A program made the translations under genes and the position numbers. Positions 17,178 through 26,425 of a stretch of DNA of 64,000 bases are shown here, piece after piece; position 1 is the stretch's first letter, and each line of letters starts with the position of its first letter. The DNA lies in contig OZ243964.1 in NCBI GenBank assembly GCA_965214635.1, forward strand, positions 1,922,001-1,986,000, written 5' to 3'. The stretch is from Bin90 sp965214635 (lineage in GTDB: Bacteria; Chloroflexota; Dehalococcoidia; Lucifugimonadales; JADFKI01). A model generated the notes under the pieces. That model was not told where the DNA came from. It made no database searches and saw only the letters and a list, made by a program, of their open reading frames with translations.

Positions 17178-17657
17178 ATGGCTACCGGAACGAGCATAGA
17201 GATGCTGATAGCGGATGTGAAGCAGGTGGTGGCGCGAGGAATAGCGTACTTCGAGGCGAATGCAGAGTCTGAGGTTCGGGTGGACATGTGGACGCCCCGT
17301 GAGGTGCTGTGCCACTTCATCGCTTGGCACCGTGCGACTGCGGAGGGCATGGAGAGCGTGGCAAGCGGCGGCAACCCGCATCGCGTCTATGCCTCCATCG
17401 ACGAGATGAACGCTAGGTCAGTCGGGCGAAAATCCGGCTGGACGGTGGTGCGCCTCGTGGAGGAGATGGAAGAGCTGCAGGAACGGCTGGTGCAGGCGGC
17501 ACGCGCGCTCCCCGACATCAACGCTGTGGTCATGGTAGGCCCCGACGGCACTGGGATTTCCGCCGCAGATTGCATGCGAGGCGTCATCCTAGATAACTGG
17601 AATGGACACCTCGAAGAGATGGCAGAGGCTGACGCAGCGGCGGCTAAAAACGCCTAG
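17178..17657 (+). CDS. DinB/YfiT-superfamily small protein
   Basis: The 159-residue all-helical protein looks like a DinB or maleylpyruvate isomerase-type four-helix bundle. A metal-binding His pair is suggested by VLCHFIAWHRATAEGM near residues 42-55, and a third His by DNWNGHLEEM near the C-terminus, which is the usual three-His arrangement. Members are thiol-dependent transferases or damage-inducible proteins. The role here is unknown. A good GGAGAAATT ribosome site precedes the ATG. It stands alone between apt and a 400-bp noncoding stretch. Confidence 0.65.
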   Translation: MATGTSIEMLIADVKQVVARGIAYFEANAESEVRVDMWTPREVLCHFIAWHRATAEGMESVASGGNPHRVYASIDEMNARSVGRKSGWTVVRLVEEMEELQERLVQAARALPDINAVVMVGPDGTGISAADCMRGVILDNWNGHLEEMAEADAAAAKNA

Positions 17658-18056
17658 ATGTCCGCATCTGTCCTTCGGATGTGCGGGCGAGATACGCTCG
17701 GGCGTTTGGGATGATGCTGAAAAAGCCTTGCCACCTGTTCGTAACCGCCGCGCAAGCCCGCAGCTGCTGCATCTTGCCGCCTGCGGATAGCGGAGCTGCG
17801 CGATCTTGATGCTGGGGATTAGACGGCACATCTGCAAGGCGAGCTGCGCTACAATGAACCCATACCGCTGCACGCTGGCGATGCTTGCGGAGAGCGTCTT
17901 ACATCTGTTGCAATTGAACTTGCGTATGGCAGAGGGCAGGGCTACACGCACGCCCCTATGTGCTGTCCGAGTTAGTGCGAACTAGCTGAGAGCAGCGGTG
18001 CGGGGACACACATCCGCACACCAAAACCACTGATTGACCAAAAGACGAGGTGCATT
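17658..18056. other. Noncoding interval of about 400 bp
   Basis: I find no supported gene here. Just after the DinB-like stop lies an imperfect hairpin at about 17661-17685 (CCGCA...TGCGG with a bulge), probably the 3' end of that transcript. The rest has no strong repeat. The last 60 bp hold the upstream region and ACGAGGTGC ribosome site of the next gene. Confidence 0.5.
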
Positions 18057-18776
18057 ATGACAGTAGTAGCATTGGGAGGCCTACCGGGCGGTGGCGCCCG
18101 AAGGATGGGGCCGATACTAGCGGAACGAATGGGTGCGGACTATGTTGACCGGCTCATTCTGACCAATGTGGCGCGCCATGTGGGTGCGACGGTGGAAGCG
18201 CTGCACCAACGCGAAGAGCGCCCGCCTACGCGCGGCGAGCGGTTCACCCGCTTCTTGCAGCGCGTCTTGGAGCGCTCTGCCGTAACCGGCGCCGGCGGCG
18301 ACCCATACTTCGGACCGGGCGTCGCAGCATTTCTCACCGAAGAGTACGAAGACCTACCCGAACCCACGGTTACGCGCGGACACGAACTCGAGGACGAAAA
18401 GTACATCGACGGCATGCGCCGCGCCATCAGCGACCTAGCGACCGACGAGAACATCGTCATGGTCGGTCGCGGCAGCTATATCATCCTGCACGATGTGCCG
18501 AATGTGCTGCGCGTCGGCATAGAAGCGCACACCGACGACCGCATCGCCACGATCATGCGACGCGAACGCCTCACACTCGAGCAAGCCACCCAGACACTCG
18601 CCGGTCGTGACCTAGCGCGCGAGTACTTCTTCAACCGCTTCTTCGACATCGAAGACCCGGACGACCCCGAACACTTCCATTTCGTCATCAACACGAGCGA
18701 AGTGCGGCAAGACTACGCCATCGACATGATAATGAACGCCGTTACCGCTGTGCAGCAGGGAAAAATTTTCACCTAG
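18057..18776 (+). CDS. Cytidylate kinase-like family protein
   Basis: The 239-residue P-loop kinase is in the cytidylate-kinase-like (AAK6-type) family. The N-terminal loop is degenerate (LGGLPGGGARRMGPILAERMG rather than GxxGxGKS) and is followed by DYVDRLILTNVARHVGATVEAL. A central VMVGRGSYIILHDVPNVLRVGIEA strand and the RRERLTLEQATQTLAGRDLAREYFFNRF region match the family. It is not the housekeeping cmk. The substrate is unknown and the weak P-loop raises the question of activity. Confidence 0.82.
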   Translation: MTVVALGGLPGGGARRMGPILAERMGADYVDRLILTNVARHVGATVEALHQREERPPTRGERFTRFLQRVLERSAVTGAGGDPYFGPGVAAFLTEEYEDLPEPTVTRGHELEDEKYIDGMRRAISDLATDENIVMVGRGSYIILHDVPNVLRVGIEAHTDDRIATIMRRERLTLEQATQTLAGRDLAREYFFNRFFDIEDPDDPEHFHFVINTSEVRQDYAIDMIMNAVTAVQQGKIFT

Positions 18777-18928
18777 CATCCGTGCGTCTGGTAGCGCGCA
18801 TTCCATCGATACGAACTTGAAAGCAAGACACACAAGGCATGTGAGAGAGTGCCCGGCGGCTGAATTGCGGCTGTGCGGGTGAACGAAAATCTCCAATCTC
18901 CGTAAACCGGAAGGGAAACGAGGGCGAA

Positions 18929-19690
18929 ATGTTCGATCTGAGCGGCAAGGCAGCGGTGGTTACGGGCGGCAACGGCGGCATTGGGCTTGGCATCGCGCTG
19001 GGCTTGGCTGGCGCTGGCGCCGATGTGCTGGTGGCGGCACGCAACCGCGCCAAAACAGACGCCGCCGTCGAGCAGCTCCGCGCCCTGGGTGTTCGTGCCA
19101 TCGGCACTGCCACCAATGTGCAGCATGAGGCAGAGGTCGCCGCTATGGTGCAGACGGCGCTGGACGAGTTCGGCAAGCTAGACATCCTCGTGAACAACGC
19201 CGGCATCGGCATACGCAAAGCGCCGCAGGACTACACCGTGGAGGACTGGAACCTCATCATGGACATCAACCTGACCGGCACATTCCTGCCCTGTCGGGAG
19301 GCGTATCCGCACATGGCGGCAGCGGGCGGCGGCAAGATAATCAACATCGGCTCTATGACCTCCATCTTCGGGCACGACCTCGTGATGCCATACTCTGCGA
19401 GCAAGGGCGGCGTTGTGCAGCTGACCAAGAGCATCGCCACGGCGTGGGCGAAAGACAACATACAGGCGAACGCCATCCTGCCCGGCTGGATAGAGACCGA
19501 TATGACCGAGCCGCTCCGCACTGAGCCGAACTTCCGCGAGCGATACGAACTCATATCGGCGCGCATCCCGCACGGGCGATGGGGGACGCCCGCCGATATG
19601 GCAGGCACCGCTGTGTTCCTCGCCTCCGCCGCATCCGACTATGTAACCGGCGTGTCCATCCCGGTCGACGGCGGCTATGTGGCGTTCTAG
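18929..19690 (+). CDS. Short-chain dehydrogenase/reductase
   Basis: The 253-residue classical SDR has the cofactor motif TGGNGGIG at 12-19, NNAG at 89-92, and the catalytic triad S142, Y155 and K159 (YSASK). The C-terminal VTGVSIPVDGGYVAF is typical of gluconate 5-dehydrogenase or 3-ketoacyl-reductase-like SDRs. It is monocistronic on the plus strand and convergent with the GMC oxidoreductase gene, with 101 bp between. Catabolic polyol or sugar-acid oxidation is a guess from neighbours. Confidence 0.93.
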   Translation: MFDLSGKAAVVTGGNGGIGLGIALGLAGAGADVLVAARNRAKTDAAVEQLRALGVRAIGTATNVQHEAEVAAMVQTALDEFGKLDILVNNAGIGIRKAPQDYTVEDWNLIMDINLTGTFLPCREAYPHMAAAGGGKIINIGSMTSIFGHDLVMPYSASKGGVVQLTKSIATAWAKDNIQANAILPGWIETDMTEPLRTEPNFRERYELISARIPHGRWGTPADMAGTAVFLASAASDYVTGVSIPVDGGYVAF

Positions 19691-19791
19691 CTAGCCCAGC
19701 AAACCGACGCCCCTTGTCGCCGCATCCGATGGCAGTCGGAGCGGCGACAAGAATACCGATGCGCGACGGGAAACAAGCACCCGCCGACACC

Positions 19792-21339
19792 CTAAACGCC
19801 CGATTTCACGAAATCGGCGATGCGCTCGCCTATCATCATCGTGGTAACATTGATGTTGGCGCGCACGCAGTCGGGCATGATGGAGGCGTCCACGACGCGC
19901 AAGCCCTCTGTGCCGTGGACCCGCCCATACTGGTCCACCACCGCATACGGGTCGTCCGCAAGCCCCATCTTGTTCGTGCAGGATATGTGATGTCCCGTGG
20001 TAACCTCGCGCTTCATCCACTCGTCAAGCGCATCGTCTGATTTCAGCGCATCGTCGGGCGGCTCTATGCGGGTGTCGATGATGCCTGACCACGCCTCGTG
20101 CTCACCCAGTTCAGTGCATATCCGCACCGCCTCGCGCATCCGCTCGAGGTCAAACGGCTCTTGGAAGTAGTTGTAATCCAGCAGCGGCTGCACAGTGGGG
20201 TCGCTGGACTGCAGCTTCAGTTCGCCGGCGCCCAGCGCAAGGTCTAGCCCGATTATCATCCGTATCCCGATTGGCGTCATCCTGTCGCCGCCGCGGTCTA
20301 TGCGGTCGGTGGCGTAGATGTTCATATACACGATCATGTCGTTTTCCATATCCGAGCCGCCGGCGGTGTAGCGCAGCCCGAACTGGATGCGAGGCCCGAA
20401 GGTCTCCAAGTCGTACTCAGGCTTCGTCTTCCATGTAACATAGACCAGCGGATGGTCGCGCAGGTTCTGCCCCACGCCGGGCGCATCCTTGACCAGCGGT
20501 ATGCCGAACTCGCGCAGGTGCTCCGCGGGGCCAATCCCCGACAGCATCAGGATCTGCGGCGAACCCACGGCGCCGGCGCTGAGGATTATCTCCCCGCCAT
20601 CAACCACAAACCGCTCCCCGCCGCTCTCCACATCCACCCCCGTCGCTCGGTTGCCGTCGAACACGATGCGGTGCACCGTGCAGTCCGGGCGTATCGTGAG
20701 ATTCAGCCGATGCCGAGACAGGCTGAGGTATCCGAGGTTCGTGCTCCAGCGTATCCCGTCCGGGTTGTTCAGGGGCAACGGCCCAACGCCGGTCGTGTCC
20801 GGGGCGTTGTGGTCGGGACAGTCCGCAAAGCCGTAGGCTAGGCAGGACTGATAGAACGCCTTGGATGCGCCGCGCCACGCCTCCTCCGGAAAGCGGTGGC
20901 ATATGATGGGCCCATCTGTGCCGTGGAAGTCATCGCTGTATGTGGTGTCGGTTTCCAGCTTGCGGAAGTACGGCAGCGACTTCTCGAATGTCCACTCTTC
21001 GTTGCCCCAAGCCGCCCAGCGGTCGTAGTCATCCGGGACACCGCGCAGGAATATCTGCCCGTTGATGGCGCTAGAGCCGCCAGTAACCTTGCCCCGCGGC
21101 ACCATCATCGGGTCTGCCGCATCCGTGGCGCGTGCCGTGAACTGCCAGTTGTGGTCGCTAGTCATTATGTCCGTGGCGGACGCATAGCCGTACTTGACCT
21201 CTTCGGGCAGGTCGTCGATGCCCGCATAGTCCGGCCCCGCCTCCAGCAGCAGCACCGATGTGTTCGGGTCTTCCGTCAGACGGGTCGCCAAGATAGAACC
21301 CGCCGACCCTGCGCCGATGATGATGTAATCGTACTTCAT
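19792..21339 (-). CDS. GMC-family FAD-dependent oxidoreductase (choline dehydrogenase-like, first copy)
   Basis: The 515-residue flavoprotein oxidises an alcohol with FAD. The dinucleotide motif IIGAGSAGSILATRL and LLLEAGPDY are N-terminal. PRGKVTGGSSAINGQIFLRG and GAVGSPQILMLSGIG are the two GMC signatures. The active-site His is in TTGHHISCTNKMG and the C-terminal NINVTTMMIGERIAD closes the FAD domain. An in-frame TTG at 21348 sits only 1 nt from the AAGGAGG ribosome site, so the ATG at 21339 (10 nt away, matching the paralogue at 45211-46773) is preferred. The substrate is unknown. Confidence 0.94.
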   Translation of the reverse strand: MKYDYIIIGAGSAGSILATRLTEDPNTSVLLLEAGPDYAGIDDLPEEVKYGYASATDIMTSDHNWQFTARATDAADPMMVPRGKVTGGSSAINGQIFLRGVPDDYDRWAAWGNEEWTFEKSLPYFRKLETDTTYSDDFHGTDGPIICHRFPEEAWRGASKAFYQSCLAYGFADCPDHNAPDTTGVGPLPLNNPDGIRWSTNLGYLSLSRHRLNLTIRPDCTVHRIVFDGNRATGVDVESGGERFVVDGGEIILSAGAVGSPQILMLSGIGPAEHLREFGIPLVKDAPGVGQNLRDHPLVYVTWKTKPEYDLETFGPRIQFGLRYTAGGSDMENDMIVYMNIYATDRIDRGGDRMTPIGIRMIIGLDLALGAGELKLQSSDPTVQPLLDYNYFQEPFDLERMREAVRICTELGEHEAWSGIIDTRIEPPDDALKSDDALDEWMKREVTTGHHISCTNKMGLADDPYAVVDQYGRVHGTEGLRVVDASIMPDCVRANINVTTMMIGERIADFVKSGV

Positions 21340-21493
21340 TCGTGCCAAACCTCCTTGCTATGACTACTATGACTTGCGGCAGCTTTGCGGCGCTTCACCG
21401 CATCCTAATCCCGCCCGTGCTCTGTTTGAGAAAGTCGCAAAACCCCCGTCATCCTAACCGCCGCCGCAATTATTACCGCAACCGCCCACAGCG

Positions 21494-22126
21494 TCAAGAC
21501 GGGCAGCCCGATTCCCCGCCATAGAGGCGATGGCGGCGGATGTACGCCTCCACGGGCGGAGACACTCGATAGCGGACAGATTCGCCTGCGCCCACGCGCC
21601 GTCGGATGTCGGTGGCGCTGATGTCCACCTGCGCCCCGTGTAGCAGCAGCGTGCGCTCTGCCGAACCCGGTATGGCGGCTTCCAGCGCCGACATATCCAG
21701 CGACGCGCCCGGGCGCGCCATCCCCACCACGCGCGCCATAGCATACACCCGCTCCGGCTCGCTCCAGCGGTCTATGTCCCGCAGCGAGTCCGCGCCTAGC
21801 ACCACATAAAGCTCTGCATCGGGATATTCAGCAGCAAGCTCCGCGAGCGTGTCTGCTGTGTAGCTCGGGCCACAGCGCCTGACCTCGATGTCTGAGACGG
21901 CGAAGTGTGGGTTGCCAGCTGTTGCCAACCGCACCATTGCTAGCCTGTGCTCAGCGGGCGTGACGGGCATGTCCGCCTTGAACCACGGCTCGCCGGCGGG
22001 TATGAACAGCACCTTGTCTAGCCGCAGCGCAGTGCGCGCATCCTCGGCGATGATGAGATGCCCCAAATGCACCGGGTCGAATGTGCCGCCGAACACGCCG
22101 ATACGCAAGGCTACTGCCACTCCCAT
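21494..22126 (-). CDS. nadD: Nicotinate-nucleotide adenylyltransferase
   Basis: NadD adenylates nicotinate mononucleotide in NAD synthesis. The 210 residues carry the nucleotidyltransferase motif GGTFDPVHLGHL, the FIPAGEPWFK substrate loop, VLGADSLRDIDRW, and the ISATDIRRRV motif that corresponds to the ISSTxIR signature. The start at 22126 lies inside the last codons of obg (16-nt overlap), so the two are translationally coupled as in many genomes. Confidence 0.96.
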   Translation of the reverse strand: MGVAVALRIGVFGGTFDPVHLGHLIIAEDARTALRLDKVLFIPAGEPWFKADMPVTPAEHRLAMVRLATAGNPHFAVSDIEVRRCGPSYTADTLAELAAEYPDAELYVVLGADSLRDIDRWSEPERVYAMARVVGMARPGASLDMSALEAAIPGSAERTLLLHGAQVDISATDIRRRVGAGESVRYRVSPPVEAYIRRHRLYGGESGCPS

Positions 22127-23409
22127 TCCACATCCCCGAAGCGGACGGTATCGCCGGGGCCGGCGCCAGCGTCCTGCAGCGCCCGCACCACGCCTGCGCG
22201 CTGCAAGTAGCCCAAGAACTGCATCTGTGCGTTCCAGTCGGTGTCGTCCAGCAGGGCGGCGATGCGCACGGCGCGCTGTGCCTCGACCACATACACTTCA
22301 CCCCGCTTGCGCACGACCGGCGCTTCCCTGCGAGGCTTGAGCCGCAGCACGGGCAGCGCATCATCGGGGGCGGATGGCGCACCCACATCGACGGGCGGGG
22401 GTGTCGTGCGCTCTGTTTCGCGCGCATCTTCAATCAGCGCAAGGGCGGCGTCCAACAGCGCATCCACGCCTTCGACCGTCGCAGCCGACACGAACAGCGC
22501 ATCCACACCCTCTTCGTCGAACTGCTTGCGGAACTGCGGGAGGCGCTCACGCACTTCGGTGATGTCCACTTTGTTTATAGCCACCACTTGAGGCTTGGAC
22601 GCCAGCGCCTCGTTGAATAACCTCAGCTCGGCGTTAATCTTGCGATAGTCTTGCAGCGGGTGTTCGGCTGAGCCGTCTATGAGGTGCACCAGCGCGCGTG
22701 TGCGCTCGATGTGGCGCAGGAAGTCGTGCCCAAGCCCAACGCCGGCGTGTGCGCCCTCTATCAGCCCGGGGATGTCCACCATGACGAATGTTTGGCGGCG
22801 GTGCTCCACCATGCCGAGCGCCGGTTCAAGCGTGGTGAACGGGTAGTTGGCGACCTTGGGCTTGGCGGCGCTGACAACCGAGAGCAGGCTGGACTTGCCG
22901 GCGTTGGGCAGCCCGACGATGCCCACATCTGCGAGCAACTTCAACTCCAAGCGCAGCCGCAGCGCCTCGCCGCGCTCGCCCTGTTCCGCAAGCAGCGGGA
23001 AGCGGTTCGTGGGCGAGGCGAAGTGGGCGTTGCCAAGCCCGCCCCTGCCGCCGCGCGCAAGCTCCACGCGCTGCCCCTCAGCAGTAAGGTCTGCAAGCAA
23101 ACGCGGCGGATTGGCGTCAGCGTCCCACACGAGCGTTCCAACTGGCACGCTGATGAACACATCCTCGCCCTTTGCGCCGTGCTTATGCGCCTTTGCGCCG
23201 CCACCGCCGTTGCCCGCAACGAACCGCCGCTTGTATCGGAACGATAGCAGCGTGTTCATATTCCCATCGCACAGTGCGAACACACTACCGCCATGACCGC
23301 CGTCCCCACCATCCGGCCCGCCACGCGGCACATACTTCTCCCGCCGCCCGCTGACAACGCCGTTCCCGCCGTTCCCACTTTTAATGTGGATAATTACATT
23401 GTCTATCAT
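22111..23409 (-). CDS. obg: Obg/CgtA GTPase
   Basis: This large-subunit ribosome-associated GTPase is 432 residues from the ATG at 23409. The N-terminal glycine-rich Obg fold is clear (GGPDGGDGGHGGSVF and GNGGGGAKAHKHG). The G domain has P-loop GLPNAGKSS, DIPGLIEGAHAGVGLG and NKVD. A C-terminal OCT domain spans about the last 75 residues. The frame also opens at 23424, but GGAG about 9 nt before 23409 and family alignment (MIDNVIIHIKSG) favour the second ATG. Its 5' end overlaps DnaA-box-like sequences, so the gene borders the candidate origin. Confidence 0.97.
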   Translation of the reverse strand: MIDNVIIHIKSGNGGNGVVSGRREKYVPRGGPDGGDGGHGGSVFALCDGNMNTLLSFRYKRRFVAGNGGGGAKAHKHGAKGEDVFISVPVGTLVWDADANPPRLLADLTAEGQRVELARGGRGGLGNAHFASPTNRFPLLAEQGERGEALRLRLELKLLADVGIVGLPNAGKSSLLSVVSAAKPKVANYPFTTLEPALGMVEHRRQTFVMVDIPGLIEGAHAGVGLGHDFLRHIERTRALVHLIDGSAEHPLQDYRKINAELRLFNEALASKPQVVAINKVDITEVRERLPQFRKQFDEEGVDALFVSAATVEGVDALLDAALALIEDARETERTTPPPVDVGAPSAPDDALPVLRLKPRREAPVVRKRGEVYVVEAQRAVRIAALLDDTDWNAQMQFLGYLQRAGVVRALQDAGAGPGDTVRFGDVEWEWQ

Positions 23410-23764
23410 AATCCACAACTCCATATAGCGAGTTTAGCTTTAGATAACAGTATCAGTAATAAGGGCGTGGATAGCGTGGATAACCCCAACCTGCGGTCTT
23501 GGATGGCGCGCGCAGCCTGTTTGTGAGAAGTGTGCCAGCCGCCACATCGTACTGCGGCGCAGGGCGTTCCGGGTGTAGTAGCTAGCCAGTCGCAGGCTCC
23601 GTTTTGCCCGCATATTCTAGCACACGCATAGGCTGTGGATACGCTGTTCGCATCTGTGGACGGGCGTGGTTCTGCATGTGGATCGAACTTTTCTTGAACA
23701 AGTCAAAACCCGAGTTATGCACATGCGGCACTGATTATCCACAGAAAAAGCCCACTTATCCACA
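23385..23764. other. oriC: Candidate replication origin: cluster of DnaA-box-like 9-mers
   Basis: The stretch from the obg start to 24079 has no convincing gene. It holds two perfect TTATCCACA boxes (23735-23743 and 23756-23764), a perfect reverse copy TGTGGATAA (23385-23393), and a TTATGCACA matching TTATNCACA (23715-23723). One-mismatch copies lie at 23409-23417, 23475-23483 and 23634-23642, and weaker ones at 23466, 23655 and 23677. An A/T-rich tract at about 23778-23825, next to the strongest pair, could be the unwinding element. Genes diverge on both sides. A DnaA-titration site is the main alternative. Confidence 0.65.
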
Positions 23765-24079
23765 TCTTTGGGGCTGCTATGTTCATTTTTTGTTCAGCCA
23801 TAAGCCTAAAATGTCTTTATCACAGATGCCAGACAATGGGCAAAAACTTTGTTCGCTAATCGCACGGGCGTTCAGAGATGTGGGTGTTTCCTGTCAGCCT
23901 CTTGTCTTGTAGAATAAGCGCTGCACATTGACGCTGCAATCGTCCGATTTCTGATATTATTGCCTATCATCTAACATAGCCTGTTTAAATGGTCGGTGGG
24001 GGCATCCGGCTGTTCTCGCATATCCGAAATGGTCGGATGCTGGTATATAACGATAACCCTGCCCGGGAGGAACTTCCAT

Positions 24080-25462
24080 ATGGCGATGCACTTACCCGCA
24101 AGCAGAGCCGACACCGTCAGCGAATATCGCACGGACGCTGGCGAGCTTCGCCCTGTATATGCCGATGTGATGACGGCGCTGGATGCGATGGGGATCGACG
24201 AGATGACGCACCGCTGGCAGCAAGCCAAACGCCAAGTGGCGCTCGACGCCTTCTGCTTCCCGCTCGACCCCAAGTTCTACCGCCCCGTGCCGACCGACTG
24301 GATACCGCGCATCGTTACCAACGACGAGTGGCAGGTCGTCAAGGCGGGCGTGGAGCAGCGGCTCAAAGCCCTCAACTTGTTCCTGCTGAACCTATACGCC
24401 GGAAGCCAAGATGTCGTCCCGGATGATGTGGTCTATTCCTGCCAGTTCTTCTATCCGGAGTACCAAGACTTTCGCCCTGCCAAAGACCTGTTCGTGCACA
24501 TATACGGCATAGACCTCGTGCAGGTGGCGGACGGGCGCTATGTGGTGCTCGAGGACAACCTGCGTATCCCCAGCGGCATCGCATACCAGATGAAGGCGGT
24601 GGAAATCGGCAGCAGCGTCATGCCCGAACTCGCCGCCGAATATGACATACTGCCATACGACATCCGCGAGACCTACTTGGACATATTCACATCGCTTTGC
24701 GACAAGGAGTCGCCCACCTGCGTGCTGCTCACCGATAGCAAGTATGGCTCAGCGTTCTTCGAGCACCGCTACCTCGCCGAGCTGCTGAACATCCCGCTCG
24801 TGGAAGGCTCGGACTTGTACATTGGCATCGGGGGCGATGTGTATATGAAGACGCTGGACGGCGATGTGAAGGTCGATCTCATCTACCGCCGCGTGGAAGA
24901 CCTCGAAATCTTCGTGCCGGGGCTGACGGAGGCGTATCTGAACCACAAGGTCGTGCTGGTGAACGGGATGGGGACGAGCGTCGCAGACGATAAGCTCGTG
25001 TTCCTGTGGGTGCCGGAGATGATACGGAGCTATCTCGGCGAAGAGCCTATCTTGGATCAGGCGATGAGCTACGACCTCGCAGACACCGATAGTCGGAGAT
25101 ATGTGCTGGAGAACCTAGACCATATGGTGCTGAAGACCCGTCAGGGCTACGGCGGGCTTGGCGTGTACATAATGACCGACCTCGGCGGCAACTATCACTC
25201 CCAGCTCACGCGGCAGATTATCGAGGATCCGCGCGGACTCATAGCGCAAGAGACGCTGAACTTCTCCAAGCATCTGGTCTATGATGAGGCGGCGGGCGAG
25301 TTCGATGAGCGCTACATAGACCTGCGCGTGTACGCCGTGCAAAACGGACGAGGCGAAGCCACCGCCTTCCCCGGCGGGCTGACGCGTGTCTCGCGCCCCG
25401 ACAACCGCGTTACGAATAACTCCTCAGGTGGACTATGCAAGCCGACTTGGGTGGTCAGATAA
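24080..25462 (+). CDS. Circularly permuted ATP-grasp family protein
   Basis: The 460-residue protein belongs to the circularly permuted ATP-grasp family (formerly DUF404/DUF407), predicted amide-bond ligases of unknown substrate. Landmarks are DGRYVVLEDNLRIPSGIAYQMK, DSKYGSAFFEHRYLAELLNIPLVEGSDL, VDLIYRRVEDLE, LKTRQGYGGLGVYIM and the terminal GGLTRVSRPDN...NNSSGGLCKPTWV. The frame opens at 23996, but GGGAGGAA at 24065-24072 supports the ATG at 24080 (or 24086). It is followed by transglutaminase-like and alpha-E genes, the standard three-gene set, with a 28-nt overlap to the first. Confidence 0.92.
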   Translation: MAMHLPASRADTVSEYRTDAGELRPVYADVMTALDAMGIDEMTHRWQQAKRQVALDAFCFPLDPKFYRPVPTDWIPRIVTNDEWQVVKAGVEQRLKALNLFLLNLYAGSQDVVPDDVVYSCQFFYPEYQDFRPAKDLFVHIYGIDLVQVADGRYVVLEDNLRIPSGIAYQMKAVEIGSSVMPELAAEYDILPYDIRETYLDIFTSLCDKESPTCVLLTDSKYGSAFFEHRYLAELLNIPLVEGSDLYIGIGGDVYMKTLDGDVKVDLIYRRVEDLEIFVPGLTEAYLNHKVVLVNGMGTSVADDKLVFLWVPEMIRSYLGEEPILDQAMSYDLADTDSRRYVLENLDHMVLKTRQGYGGLGVYIMTDLGGNYHSQLTRQIIEDPRGLIAQETLNFSKHLVYDEAAGEFDERYIDLRVYAVQNGRGEATAFPGGLTRVSRPDNRVTNNSSGGLCKPTWVVR

Positions 25463-26346
25463 GCGACACGGAGATGGTTGCCGGCTACACTTATGCGGCG
25501 CGCTATCTGTACTCCGACGCGGTGGTGCTGAACGACAACTTCCTCCGCATATCCGCCTGCGAGGATGCCTATCAGACGCCGATGTCGTCCAGTGTAATGA
25601 CCACGCCTCCCGCTAGACCCATCAGGTACAAGGATAGGCTGGGCAACCCCACTCATCGTGTCCGCCTCACATCACCGCACAAAGAGCTGGTGATACTCTC
25701 CGTCGGCAGCGTGCGGATGCAGCCCGTGCCGACGATGCTGGACGATGTGCCGCTGGATTCGCTGATATACGAGGCTTGGGCGGACGAGTTTCTGTCACCG
25801 TCGCCCATCGTGGCGCCCGAGCGGCTCGCCGACGCCGCACAGCGGATTGCGGGCGACGCATCTAGCCTGTTGGGCGTGGTAGAGGGCGTAATCCGCTGGA
25901 TACACACCAACATCACCTACATATCCGGCAGCACCACCGTCGCCACCACTGCAGAGCAGGTGCTGGACTCGCGGCAGGGCGTATGCCAAGACATGACGCA
26001 TCTCGCGATGGGCATGCTGCGCGCGCTTGGCGTGCCGGCGCGCTATGTGAGCGGGCTGCTCGGCACGCAGGTCGGTGAAACGCATGCGTGGCTGGAGTTT
26101 CTGCATCCGCAGGTCGGCTGGCTGCCATCAGACCCCACGCGCGGGCAGACCATCGCCGCCGGTATGGATTTCGTCAAGTTCGCCATAGGACGCGACTACA
26201 CGCAGGCAGCGCCCATAGAAGGCTCGTTCGTATCCACCGGCTCAGGCTGGTTGGACATCGCCGTTGCGCAAATCATCCCAACCGCCGACTCTCTTTCCTT
26301 CGACGACGCCCTCAACCTGCTAGACGGCAATGCAGATCGCTGCTGA
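25435..26346 (+). CDS. Transglutaminase-like cysteine peptidase-fold protein
   Basis: The 303-residue protein has an N-terminal bacterial transglutaminase-like beta domain and a C-terminal core. The catalytic triad is visible as Cys in GVCQDMTHLAMGMLRALG, His in GETHAWLEF and Asp in WLPSDPT. This family partners the ATP-grasp and alpha-E proteins and may hydrolyse or transfer the amide bond they make. That is inference from gene neighbourhoods. The ATG at 25435 lies inside the ATP-grasp gene, preceded by AGGTGG. An in-frame ATG at 25474, where family similarity begins (MVAGYTYAARYLYS), is an alternative start. Confidence 0.9.
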   Translation: MQADLGGQISDTEMVAGYTYAARYLYSDAVVLNDNFLRISACEDAYQTPMSSSVMTTPPARPIRYKDRLGNPTHRVRLTSPHKELVILSVGSVRMQPVPTMLDDVPLDSLIYEAWADEFLSPSPIVAPERLADAAQRIAGDASSLLGVVEGVIRWIHTNITYISGSTTVATTAEQVLDSRQGVCQDMTHLAMGMLRALGVPARYVSGLLGTQVGETHAWLEFLHPQVGWLPSDPTRGQTIAAGMDFVKFAIGRDYTQAAPIEGSFVSTGSGWLDIAVAQIIPTADSLSFDDALNLLDGNADRC

Positions 26347-26425
26347 CGCTGCGCCTGCGACATGCACACCCCGTAGTATCGGTTAGATTTCAGATAGATT
26401 TTTTAAGCAACAAGAGGAGCAAGAA

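Noticed and set aside
23604..23912. 102-codon open frame within the DnaA-box region
   Set aside because: It starts without a ribosome site, has no family character, and its sequence is built of DnaA-box repeats. It is treated as noncoding.
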